A DNA stretch of 64,000 bases from JAPORK01 sp026710285. Its GTDB lineage: Bacteria > Pseudomonadota > Gammaproteobacteria > Pseudomonadales > Endozoicomonadaceae. Both the position numbers and the translations under genes were made by a program. Below, piece after piece: positions 7,237 to 15,431 of this stretch. The stretch's first letter is position 1; every line of letters starts with the position of its first letter. Location of the stretch: the NCBI GenBank assembly GCA_965201045.1, contig OZ241746.1, forward strand, positions 5,084,001 through 5,148,000, in the 5' to 3' direction. Below the pieces are notes generated by a model. It was not told the origin of the DNA. It saw only the letters and a program-made list of their open reading frames with translations, and searched no databases.

Positions 7237-9228
7237 TTACACAGAGTTATTTCTGGATTCAGACTCTGTATCTGTTTTATCTGTTTTATCTGTTTTATCT
7301 GTTTTATCTGTTTTATCTGTTTTATCTGTTTTATCTGTTTTATCTGATAAAGTATCATTTTTTTTATCGGCAGCATTATTATCAGACCAGCCTTCAGGTG
7401 GTTTAGGTTTTTTACCTTGCATAATATCTGCAATCTGCTCTGAACCAATTGTCTCGTACTCCATCAGCGCATCTTTCATAATCTCCAGTATGTGGCGATT
7501 TTCATCAAGTGTTTTGCAGGCCGCCTCATAGCAGTCGTCAGCAATTGCTTTTACCTCTTCATCAATGAGTCTTGCAGTATGAGAGCTAACATAATTGTGA
7601 TGCCCCATTCCTTGTGTTTTTCCTAAAAACACTTCACCCTCTTCTTCTCCGTATAATAACGGACCCATTTTGTCTGACAGTCCCCATTTTGTTACCATAT
7701 TACGGACCATTTGAGTGGCTTGCTGAATATCATTTTGAGCACCTGTTGAGACACCATCTTTTCCATAAAGCATCTCTTCTGCGATACGCCCTCCATACAT
7801 AGATGTTATGCGACTCAGAAGATATCGCCTGCTGTAGCTTACTTTATCTTCTTCAGGTAAGAACATGGTGACGCCCAATGCTCTGCCCCGTGGGATAATC
7901 GTTACCTTATAAACAGGATCATGTTCCGGCATTTTCAGACCAATAATGGCATGACCGGCTTCATGATAAGCGGTCATTTCTTTATCACGTTCACTCATTG
8001 CCATCGATTTACGCTCAGACCCCATCATGATTTTATCTTTTGCCAACTCAAATTCATGCATACTCACTTTCTGTTTATTTAATCTTGCTGTAAACAGTGT
8101 GGCTTCATTAACCAGATTAGCAAGATCAGCACCAGAAAAACCCGGCGTACCACGTGCAATGAGTAAAGGTTTGACATCATCATTTAAAGGCACTTTGCGC
8201 ATGTGCACTTTCAGAATATGTTCACGTCCGCGAATATCGGGCAGAGGAACAACTACCTGACGATCAAAGCGACCCGGACGTAACAGAGCAGGATCGAGCA
8301 CATCAGGACGGTTTGTTGCTGCTATAACAATAACACCGTCATTTTCTTCAAAGCCATCCATTTCTACCAATAACTGATTTAATGTCTGTTCTCGCTCATC
8401 GTGCCCGCCACCCAGTCCGGCACCACGATGACGACCTACTGCATCAATTTCATCAATAAAGATAATACAGGGTGATTGCTTTTTAGCCTGCTCAAACATA
8501 TCCCGCACCCGGGATGCACCTACCCCTACAAACATTTCAACAAAATCTGAGCCGGAAATCGTAAAAAACGGAACTTTAGCTTCACCGGCAATTGCTTTTG
8601 CCAGCAAGGTTTTACCTGTTCCCGGAGATCCAACCATTAACACGCCGCGGGGAATACGTCCTCCGAGAGCCTGAAATTTTTTGGGATCTCGCAAGAAGTC
8701 AACCAGTTCCTGCACATCTTCTTTAGCCTCTTCAACGCCTGCCACATCAGCAAAGGTTGTTTTGATCTGATCTTCGGATAAAAGGCGTGCTTTACTCTTT
8801 CCAAAGCTCATTGGACCACCTTTACCTCCGGCACCGCCCCCTTGCATTTGACGCATAAAAAACATCAATACCGCAATAATAATTAAGATGGGGAAGCTGG
8901 CTACCAGTAACTGGCTCCATATGCTCTGCTTTTCTATTGGTTTTGCCATGACTTTTACATTGTTTTTTAGTAATTCCTGCATTAATTGCAGATCAGGAAC
9001 CGCAGGAGGCAGATTAACACTAAAACGCTCATTGTTTAGTGTATTCCCGGTTATATTGTATCCATCAATGGTGACATTACTAATTTGATGTGCTTCAAGC
9101 TTACTTATAAAGTCAGAATAATTAATTTTATAAGTAGCAGGTTGCATATTTTCAAAATTTTTAAAAACAACCAGTAATACCAATGCAATAATGATCCACA
9201 AGACCAAATTTTTAGCAATATCGTTCAA
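7237..9228 (-). CDS. ftsH: ATP-dependent zinc metalloprotease FtsH
   Basis: The product is a 663-residue membrane-anchored AAA+ protease that degrades membrane and short-lived cytosolic proteins as a hexamer. Seen: two N-terminal membrane segments (about 7-22 and 107-125) flanking a periplasmic domain, Walker A GSPGTGKT (200-207; the usual GPPGTGKT has proline at the second position), Walker B IIFIDEID (255-262), the second region of homology ATNRPDVLDPALLRPGRFDR, and the zinc site HEAGH (422-426). The start is TTG at 9228, supported by GAGG 8 nt upstream and by N-terminal alignment to E. coli FtsH. The C-terminus ends in eight DKT tripeptides encoded by a 9-bp microsatellite, beyond the usual length of about 644. 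rlmE lies upstream on the same strand, the common gammaproteobacterial order. Confidence 0.96.
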   Translation of the reverse strand: MNDIAKNLVLWIIIALVLLVVFKNFENMQPATYKINYSDFISKLEAHQISNVTIDGYNITGNTLNNERFSVNLPPAVPDLQLMQELLKNNVKVMAKPIEKQSIWSQLLVASFPILIIIAVLMFFMRQMQGGGAGGKGGPMSFGKSKARLLSEDQIKTTFADVAGVEEAKEDVQELVDFLRDPKKFQALGGRIPRGVLMVGSPGTGKTLLAKAIAGEAKVPFFTISGSDFVEMFVGVGASRVRDMFEQAKKQSPCIIFIDEIDAVGRHRGAGLGGGHDEREQTLNQLLVEMDGFEENDGVIVIAATNRPDVLDPALLRPGRFDRQVVVPLPDIRGREHILKVHMRKVPLNDDVKPLLIARGTPGFSGADLANLVNEATLFTARLNKQKVSMHEFELAKDKIMMGSERKSMAMSERDKEMTAYHEAGHAIIGLKMPEHDPVYKVTIIPRGRALGVTMFLPEEDKVSYSRRYLLSRITSMYGGRIAEEMLYGKDGVSTGAQNDIQQATQMVRNMVTKWGLSDKMGPLLYGEEEGEVFLGKTQGMGHHNYVSSHTARLIDEEVKAIADDCYEAACKTLDENRHILEIMKDALMEYETIGSEQIADIMQGKKPKPPEGWSDNNAADKKNDTLSDKTDKTDKTDKTDKTDKTDKTDKTDTESESRNNSV
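7271..7342 (-). repeat. 9-bp microsatellite, 8 copies, in ftsH 3' end
   Basis: Eight perfect tandem copies of TCTGTTTTA on the plus strand encode (DKT)8 at FtsH residues 629-652. Because the unit is 9 bp, slippage alters tail length without changing frame. Confidence 0.97.
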
Positions 9229-9591
9229 AAGCTTAACCTCACTGAGCGTATTAACAAGCAGAAATTATCATAATCGTTTTCACAGAAAGATCAGATAAAA
9301 TTTTATAATCAATATTTTACTACAGAACAACATCTGAGAACAGTATGATAATCATCAATATTTTACGCTATTTTTAATTTCATAAATTATTCTACAAGCG
9401 CTGGATAAGATTACTTAACCAGTTATTAGCCTGTTGATACGTGCAATTACCAACCAATTTGTTTGGTCCTGTATTTACAGTGATCACCATATTTACTGTT
9501 GCACACTTTCATTACCACTGCGTAATACTAAATAATTAGTCAGAATATTCATTTTAAAGAGTATGTACATAATTTAATATTTTCCCTGATT
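9229..9591. other. Non-coding gap between rlmE and ftsH
   Basis: No supported gene. On the minus strand 9395-9505 a 34-codon frame (ending LSNLIQRL) could be the relic of a longer gene, but it has no recognisable family and no clear start. The ftsH promoter presumably lies here, so ftsH is probably not solely dependent on the rlmE promoter. Confidence 0.5.
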
Positions 9592-10212
9592 TTAACTGTT
9601 ATAATCTCTTCCTAAAAGATAAACTTCACACGAACGCGACCGGGATGCTTCAGGCTTTCGTGTTACTACTTTTTTAAATGCTGATCTCATCTTCTTAAGA
9701 TAACCATCAAATCCTTCACCCTGGAAGACTTTTACTAAAAAATTTCCTCCGGGTTTAAGAATATTACAGGATAAATCCAGCGCAAGTTCTGCCAGATAAA
9801 TACTGCCAGCCTGATCGGATGACCTTATACCACTTATATTGGGGGCCATATCAGAAGTTACAAGGTCTGCAGAAGAATTTTTTAACAGTTGTAAGATTTT
9901 TTCGAATATTGTATTTTCGGTAAAATCCCCCTGCACAAAGGTGACACCTTTTATTGGATCTACCGGTAAAATATCAGATGCGATCAATCGACCTGAAGGA
10001 CCTGTTTTTTCTGCAATAACCTGACTCCACCCCCCGGGAGCAGCACCTAAATCAACCACCTGCATGCCTGGTTTTAAGAGTTTATCCCTTTTGTCAATTT
10101 CCAATAATTTAAAGCTGGCGCGGGAACGATAACCTGCATGCTGTGCCTGCTGCACATAGTGATCGTTAAAATGCTCTTGCAACCAACGCTGACTACTCTT
10201 TGATCTGGCCAT
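9592..10212 (-). CDS. rlmE: 23S rRNA (U2552) 2'-O-methyltransferase
   Basis: The product is a 206-residue RlmE (RrmJ/FtsJ), which methylates the ribose of U2552 in the 50S subunit using S-adenosylmethionine. The SAM motif VVDLGAAPGGWSQV is at 52-65. The catalytic tetrad is present as K35, D121 (SDMAPN), K161 (FLVKVFQGEG) and E196 (SCEVYLLG), each shifted by three from the E. coli numbering. Length matches the family. It lies upstream of ftsH on the same strand with a 363-bp gap, longer than the close spacing usual for this pair. Confidence 0.96.
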   Translation of the reverse strand: MARSKSSQRWLQEHFNDHYVQQAQHAGYRSRASFKLLEIDKRDKLLKPGMQVVDLGAAPGGWSQVIAEKTGPSGRLIASDILPVDPIKGVTFVQGDFTENTIFEKILQLLKNSSADLVTSDMAPNISGIRSSDQAGSIYLAELALDLSCNILKPGGNFLVKVFQGEGFDGYLKKMRSAFKKVVTRKPEASRSRSCEVYLLGRDYNS

Positions 10213-10627
10213 ATCACAACTTTAATATTAACTCTAAAACTTTATTTACTTTATTAAAAAATGAACTCATTGATATTAAATTAAAATACATATTTACACA
10301 ATAGCATTGTGCTAACTCAGTATATTCTTTTGTAATAATTGCATAAACCCAGAGCATTAAAAATCTATCCGTTTAAAATGATGTCAGGGCTGATTTTAAT
10401 GTATACAGGAGCAAACCTGATTGTTACTACTGCATCAATTAATTTAATAATTATTAACCCTGGTTACCCGTCTCTTTTTTCAGGTATATTTATTTTTTTT
10501 ATACACTCTGGACACTTCAGCATGCTCTTATTTACTTTATAAAGCGTATTGTGCTGTTCTTTTAAATTATTATATAACTTATTGTTTTAAATGAATTTTA
10601 TTTTTTTAAGATGAAGATACACTGTAA
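10213..10627. other. Non-coding gap between dapE and rlmE
   Basis: Nothing recognised. A 67-codon hydrophobic open frame (10339-10542, plus strand) has no ribosome-binding site and no family resemblance. The rlmE promoter must lie here. There is no clear hairpin terminator after dapE. Confidence 0.5.
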
Positions 10628-11776
10628 TTAGTTACACAGCAATTCCTCTAAAATTTTTTCATAGATGCTCGTTAGTATCTCAAGATCTTCAACAGGAGTA
10701 CACTCATCAACCTGATGGATTGTTTTATTACACAAACCAACTTCTACCACATCTGTTCCCATTGTGGCAATGAAGCGACCATCAGAAGTACCTCCGCAGG
10801 TATTAAACTGCGGTGTTTTTCCGGTAGCTGCACCGATGGCGTTATATACACCTGATTTTAATGTACCATCTTTAGTCAAAAAAGGTAAACCACCCAGTGT
10901 CCATTTAATGTCATAGTCTGTCTTTTGTTCTTTTAATAATGTTTCAACCCGCTGTTGCAGTTGCTCAGCGGTTACTTCCGTTGAATAGCGAAAATTAAAC
11001 TGAATTTCCAGTTTTCCGGGAATAACATTAGACACTATTTCACCACTGTTAATACCAACAATCTGAAAACTGGTTTTAGGGAAATCCTCATTGCCATGAT
11101 CCCATTGCTCATTTAGCAGTTTTTTCAGTACAATTATTGCCTTATGAATAGGATTATCAGCCATATCCGGATAAGCAACATGCCCCTGAATGCCATATAT
11201 AGTCAGAAAACCTGTTAACGAACCTCTGCGTCCATTGCGGACAACATCACCTGGTGTATTGTTGCTGGAAGGCTCGCCTACAACACACCATTTTGGTATT
11301 TCATTGCGCAATTTAAGTACTTCAACTACTTTTTTAGTGCCATCAATGCTTGGACCCTCTTCATCACTGGTAAGCAAAAAGGCGACAGAACCCGCATGAT
11401 CCGGATGACGATTAACAAAATTTCGCACAGCAGTGATCATAGCAGCCAGACCACCTTTCATATCAGCTACGCCTCTTCCGTATAAAACGCCGTCTTTTAT
11501 TGTTGGAACAAAAGGAGGAGAACTCCACTCTGAAACCGCTCCTGGCGGCACTACATCTGTATGCCCTGCCATTACCAAAAGTGGTGATTTTGTTCCCCGC
11601 CGCAACCATAGATTATCAACATTTCCAAAGCGCATAAATTCAGGTTTAAAACCTGATGAAGCCAGATAATTGGCAATGAATGGTTGACAGCCACTATCTT
11701 CAGGTGTTACAGATTCTCTGCTGACCAGTTCACAGGTTAATGCTAAAACTGAAAGTTGCCCGTTTGATGTACTCAT
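10628..11776 (-). CDS. dapE: Succinyl-diaminopimelate desuccinylase
   Basis: The product is a 382-residue M20-family dinuclear zinc hydrolase that converts N-succinyl-LL-diaminopimelate to LL-diaminopimelate for lysine and peptidoglycan synthesis. The metal ligands and catalytic residues are visible: H72 and D74 in GHTDVVP, D105 in GRGVADMKGG, E139/E140 in TSDEEGP, E168 in VVGEPSS and H354 in NKTIHQVDE. The substrate-binding RNGRRGSL stretch is present. ATG at 11776 follows GGAG at 5 nt. It lies 26 nt after nth on the same strand, implying an nth-dapE operon. Confidence 0.95.
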   Translation of the reverse strand: MSTSNGQLSVLALTCELVSRESVTPEDSGCQPFIANYLASSGFKPEFMRFGNVDNLWLRRGTKSPLLVMAGHTDVVPPGAVSEWSSPPFVPTIKDGVLYGRGVADMKGGLAAMITAVRNFVNRHPDHAGSVAFLLTSDEEGPSIDGTKKVVEVLKLRNEIPKWCVVGEPSSNNTPGDVVRNGRRGSLTGFLTIYGIQGHVAYPDMADNPIHKAIIVLKKLLNEQWDHGNEDFPKTSFQIVGINSGEIVSNVIPGKLEIQFNFRYSTEVTAEQLQQRVETLLKEQKTDYDIKWTLGGLPFLTKDGTLKSGVYNAIGAATGKTPQFNTCGGTSDGRFIATMGTDVVEVGLCNKTIHQVDECTPVEDLEILTSIYEKILEELLCN

Positions 11777-11802
11777 ATTGCTCCGGTCCGCTAAAAAATT
11801 AT

Positions 11803-12441
11803 TTAATCTATATTTGTTTTGTATTTATATTCACATAAATCTTCAATGATACATGCATTACATTCTGGTTTGCGAGCTTTACAGGTATAGCGTCCATGTA
11901 AAATCAACCAATGATGCGCACCCTGTAAAAATGCTTCAGGGACATGCTTTATTAAGTTGTTTTCAACTTCAGTTACATTTTTTCCTGGTGCAATTCCGGT
12001 ACGATTTGCTACACGGAAAATATGTGTATCCACTGCTATGACCGGTTGCCCGAATGCTGTATTGAGCATGACATTGGCCGTTTTTCTGCCGACGCCGGGT
12101 AAAGCCTCAAGTGCTTTTCGTGAAGAAGGGACTTCACTGTTATGTAACTCAACAAGCATCTCACATGTTTTTATAATGTTTGTAGCTTTACTGTTATAAA
12201 GACCAATAGTCTTGATGTAGCCTTTTAACTTGTCAATGCCTAAGTTTAAAATTTTCTGCGGTGTATTGGCAACAGGATATAATTTTTTGGTTGCTTTGTT
12301 AACACTTATATCAGTTGCCTGGGCAGACAGAATAACTGCAATTAATAACTCAAAAGAGGAATTATATTCAAGTTCAGTTGCAGGATCAGGGTTTTGATCA
12401 CTGAAACGTTTAAATATTTGATAACGTTTTTCTTTATTCAT
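11803..12441 (-). CDS. nth: Endonuclease III
   Basis: The product is a 212-residue DNA glycosylase/AP lyase that removes oxidised pyrimidines. The helix-hairpin-helix LEALPGVGRKTANV contains catalytic K120, and D138 is in VDTHIFRVANR. The [4Fe-4S] cluster cysteines C187, C194, C197 and C203 have the canonical CX6CX2CX5C spacing. Residue numbers coincide with the E. coli enzyme (211 aa). The ATG at 12441 has no strong ribosome-binding site. It is first in a two-gene unit with dapE. Confidence 0.97.
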   Translation of the reverse strand: MNKEKRYQIFKRFSDQNPDPATELEYNSSFELLIAVILSAQATDISVNKATKKLYPVANTPQKILNLGIDKLKGYIKTIGLYNSKATNIIKTCEMLVELHNSEVPSSRKALEALPGVGRKTANVMLNTAFGQPVIAVDTHIFRVANRTGIAPGKNVTEVENNLIKHVPEAFLQGAHHWLILHGRYTCKARKPECNACIIEDLCEYKYKTNID

Positions 12442-12625
12442 AAAGATTTTTAGTAAATATTAAAGTATAAAGTTACATACTGTGAACAGTCATAGCATAG
12501 ATTATATGATATTATCTGTTCTTAGTATTTATATGATTTTTAATAATAAAACTATTTTTTGGGTTGGGCTACAGGCAATTTAACCGAAAAAATTTATCTA
12601 TTTTCCTGATACAGAGCTTTAACGG

Positions 12626-13480
12626 ATGGCAGATTATAACAAACATATCATCTTATGTGCAGATGATTTTGCGTTATTACCCTCTATTTCCACCGGGATA
12701 ACGGCACTGGCTAATAAGCAACGGATCAGTGCGACAAGCTGTATAACGACAACACCTCATTGGGAAAATGATGCACAAATGCTCAATCCGCTATGGCACA
12801 AAATTGATATAGGGCTACACATTAACTTTACCGATGGAAAAGCATTAGTTGTTAACCCTTTTGCAACCACACAGACAACTTTTTGTTGTTTAGAAAAGGT
12901 ACTGTTGCGTGCGCTAACCTGGCGAACAGATAAACAAGCCTTAAGACGCGAAATAAATGCACAACTGGATGCATTTGTGGATATGACCGGACACCTTCCT
13001 GATTTTATTGATGGACATCAGCATGTTCATCATCTGCCAGCTGTCGCTGAAGTAATACAGGAAATATATACGCAAAGATTAAATAAAAGTAATTGTTACA
13101 TCAGATCTGTATATCCTTTTGTTGCATACACAAGCAGTGTATTTTCAAAACAAAGAATAAAAGAAGCCGTTATTACCTATACCGGCGCAAAAAAAATGCG
13201 TACCTCCATTAAGCGTAATAATATTCCTTCCCCTCGATGCTTTGCTGGTATCTATGATTTTTGTCAGGTTGATCATTTTCCTGAGATTATGACTTTTTGG
13301 TTGAAAAATGTACCCGATAGCACCTTAATTATGTGTCACCCCGGACATCCGGCAGCAGATAATCAGGATATACTGTCCAATAGTCGTCATAAAGAATTAC
13401 TCTGGCTCGAGAGCGAAGCGCTTGCTAATATCCTGTATCAGTTAAAAATAGTTCTAAGTCGTTTCAGCAGGATCTGTTAA
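12626..13480 (+). CDS. YdjC/ChbG-family carbohydrate deacetylase
   Basis: The product is a 284-residue member of the YdjC/ChbG polysaccharide-deacetylase-like family, metal-dependent enzymes removing acetyl groups from N-acetylated sugars. Seen: ADD (D13-D14) at the N-terminus, H65 in GLHINFT, H131/H133 in DGHQHVHH, and MCHPGHP near 237-243, matching the family's metal and active-site pattern. No signal peptide. The substrate cannot be told from sequence; members act on chito-oligosaccharides or hopanoid and glycolipid precursors. The Shine-Dalgarno sequence is weak. It stands alone, divergent from nth; cls follows 239 bp downstream on the same strand. Confidence 0.85.
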   Translation: MADYNKHIILCADDFALLPSISTGITALANKQRISATSCITTTPHWENDAQMLNPLWHKIDIGLHINFTDGKALVVNPFATTQTTFCCLEKVLLRALTWRTDKQALRREINAQLDAFVDMTGHLPDFIDGHQHVHHLPAVAEVIQEIYTQRLNKSNCYIRSVYPFVAYTSSVFSKQRIKEAVITYTGAKKMRTSIKRNNIPSPRCFAGIYDFCQVDHFPEIMTFWLKNVPDSTLIMCHPGHPAADNQDILSNSRHKELLWLESEALANILYQLKIVLSRFSRIC

Positions 13481-13719
13481 TGTTTTGTCATTGAACAGGT
13501 CCTGATAATAGAATCTTATTTTATCTTACAGGATAATACCCTGGATATTTTTGAAAATTCATATGCAATAAAATACAAGCCCCTGAGATTAATACAATGA
13601 CTGATTATTTGCATAATTGACATTTCTGCATACAGAAAAAGCAGCAAACTGCAATTATTGCTTAAATCTGATAATTCAACATATAATCAACACTTGATAA
13701 TTGATTTTTTGGTGTTTTT

Positions 13720-15177
13720 ATGCAAGTACAAGCATGGATAAGTCTCAGTGCTGCGATTATTTATTTTTTACTTATTATTTGTTTTGCTGTGGCCATTGTA
13801 ATGAAAAGAAGACCAATCGGGGTGTCACTGGCATGGTTGGTATTATTATTTGCTTTACCTCTTGCAGGCATGGTGGCTTACCTCATTTTAGGCAGTCAGT
13901 TGTTCGGTGCCAGGCGACTGCGCCATACAAGAAACAGACATACAGGATATTATCGATGGCGTATTTTGTTTGGTCGCTTACTGTCAAAACAGTTTGGTTC
14001 TGAGAGTTTAGCAAAAGATTCCAGACTTTATCAGTTTATCGAAAATACCATGGGAATGCCGGCACTACCGGGAAACCACTTACAATTATATCTGAACAGT
14101 TTTAATGTGATTGATCAGATCATTGCTGATATTGCACAGGCAAAAAAAAGTGTCTCTTTGCAGTTTTATGTCTGGTGGCCGGAAGGGAAATGTCAACTGA
14201 TTACAGAAGCACTATTACAGGCTGTAAAACGTAATATTCATTGTCGTATTTTAGTTGATGCTGTGGGTAGCTATTATTTTCTTGAACATGAAGATATCAT
14301 TGCGCTGAAAAATGCCGGCGTCATTGTTGAAGCTTATTGCCCTGTGGGTCCAATCAGAATGTTTTTCGAAAGAATTGATATCAGGAATCATCGTAAAATT
14401 GTAATTATTGATGAAAAAATTGCCTGGACAGGTAGTTTTAATATGATTGATCCTTCCTACTTTAAGCAGAATAAAAATTTTGGTGAATGGGTTGATGCGA
14501 TGGTACGGGTGGAAGGACCTTCTGCTAACATGGTCAATACAGTATTTCTCTGGGACTGGCAGGTAGCCACAGGATGTGAATCTAAGTTATTCTCAAAACC
14601 TCCTGATGGTTGTTTTAAATACAAAGGGGATACTTATTTACATGTATTACCATCCGATCCACGGCTGAATCGGGAAAATTTGCATCAGGCATTGTTAACA
14701 TCTATCTACGAAAGTAAAGAAGAAATTACCATTACTACCCCCTATTTTGTTCCTGATGATGCCTTGTTCTCAGCACTTATATCTACAGCTAAACGGGGTG
14801 TTAAAGTCTGTCTTATTTTACCGAAAACAACTGATTCAAGATTGGCTCGTTTTGCCAGCAGATCTTATTATCAGCCATTGTTGGAAGCAGGAGCACAAAT
14901 TTTATTGTTTGATAGCGGGCTTTTACATACAAAATGTGTTTTGGTAGATAATAAAATTACACTTTTTGGTTCAGTTAATATGGATATGAGAAGTGTTTGG
15001 CTTAACATGGAGTTAACACTGATTATCTACAGCAAAAGCTTTGCAGATAAAATAGCAAAAATGATTACTCAATATAAAAGCAAATCGGTACCACTGGATC
15101 TGCAAGACTGGAAACAGCGTAGCTTTATAAGAAAAATCGGTGAAAGCATTGCACAATTAGCAAGTCCTTTATTGTAA
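13720..15177 (+). CDS. cls: Cardiolipin synthase
   Basis: The product is a 485-residue phospholipase-D superfamily cardiolipin synthase, which condenses phosphatidylglycerol molecules at the inner membrane. Two N-terminal membrane helices (about 7-28 and 36-57) precede two HKD motifs: H224-K226-D231 in NHRKIVIIDEKIAWTGSFN and H403-K405-D410 in HTKCVLVDNKITLFGSVN. The length and two-helix layout fit ClsA. The ATG at 13720 has a poor Shine-Dalgarno (GGTG). An overlapping frame at 13701-14003 is a shadow. A MITE-like repeat starts 4 bp after the stop. Confidence 0.93.
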   Translation: MQVQAWISLSAAIIYFLLIICFAVAIVMKRRPIGVSLAWLVLLFALPLAGMVAYLILGSQLFGARRLRHTRNRHTGYYRWRILFGRLLSKQFGSESLAKDSRLYQFIENTMGMPALPGNHLQLYLNSFNVIDQIIADIAQAKKSVSLQFYVWWPEGKCQLITEALLQAVKRNIHCRILVDAVGSYYFLEHEDIIALKNAGVIVEAYCPVGPIRMFFERIDIRNHRKIVIIDEKIAWTGSFNMIDPSYFKQNKNFGEWVDAMVRVEGPSANMVNTVFLWDWQVATGCESKLFSKPPDGCFKYKGDTYLHVLPSDPRLNRENLHQALLTSIYESKEEITITTPYFVPDDALFSALISTAKRGVKVCLILPKTTDSRLARFASRSYYQPLLEAGAQILLFDSGLLHTKCVLVDNKITLFGSVNMDMRSVWLNMELTLIIYSKSFADKIAKMITQYKSKSVPLDLQDWKQRSFIRKIGESIAQLASPLL

Positions 15178-15180
15178 CCC

Positions 15181-15379
15181 CAGTTCGGAGATTTTATGTC
15201 ATTATTTTCAAAAATACGCCGTCATTCCCGTAAAGGCAGGAATTCATTAAAGAATAATCATCACTGAAAATATAACTTCCTTGTTACGGAACTCCGGCAA
15301 TCCCTGTCGGAATGACGCAGCTTTTCAGCGTTATCTACTTGTTAATCAAGGATTTTTGTTAAACAAAAACCTCGTGCTG
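15181..15379. repeat. MITE-like dispersed repeat, copy 2
   Basis: It begins CAGTTCGGAG like copy 1 and keeps the internal blocks GTCATTCCCG, GGCAGGAAT, CCGGCAATCCCTG and GACGCAGCTTTTCAGCG. The right terminus is diverged, ending around the ppiD terminator hairpin, so the end coordinate is approximate. It sits between the convergent cls and ppiD genes. Confidence 0.7.
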
Positions 15380-15385
15380 AGGTTT
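15367..15385 (-). terminator. Terminator of ppiD
   Basis: AAACCTC (15367-15373) pairs with GAGGTTT (15379-15385) around a 5-nt loop. On the minus strand the stem runs into GGTTTTTGTTT, a T-tract. It lies at the right end of the repeat copy, suggesting that the repeat end now serves as the terminator. Confidence 0.6.
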
Positions 15386-15431
15386 CTGCAAAAGGTTAGC
15401 GGAGAAACCTCTGCGGTTTACTCCGTTTTAT

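Noticed and set aside
7271..7342. Possible CRISPR or intergenic satellite
   Set aside because: The units are directly adjacent without spacers and lie inside the ftsH coding frame.
7203..7448. 81-codon minus-strand frame with KQI repeats
   Set aside because: It is an alternative reading frame of the 9-bp repeat at the ftsH 3' end.
9395..9505. 34-codon minus-strand frame upstream of ftsH
   Set aside because: Too short, no recognisable family and no clear start; kept only as a note on the non-coding gap.
10339..10542. 67-codon hydrophobic frame
   Set aside because: No ribosome-binding site, no family, AT-rich low-complexity composition.
13701..14003. Plus-strand frame overlapping the start of cls
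   Set aside because: Out-of-frame shadow of the well-supported cardiolipin synthase.
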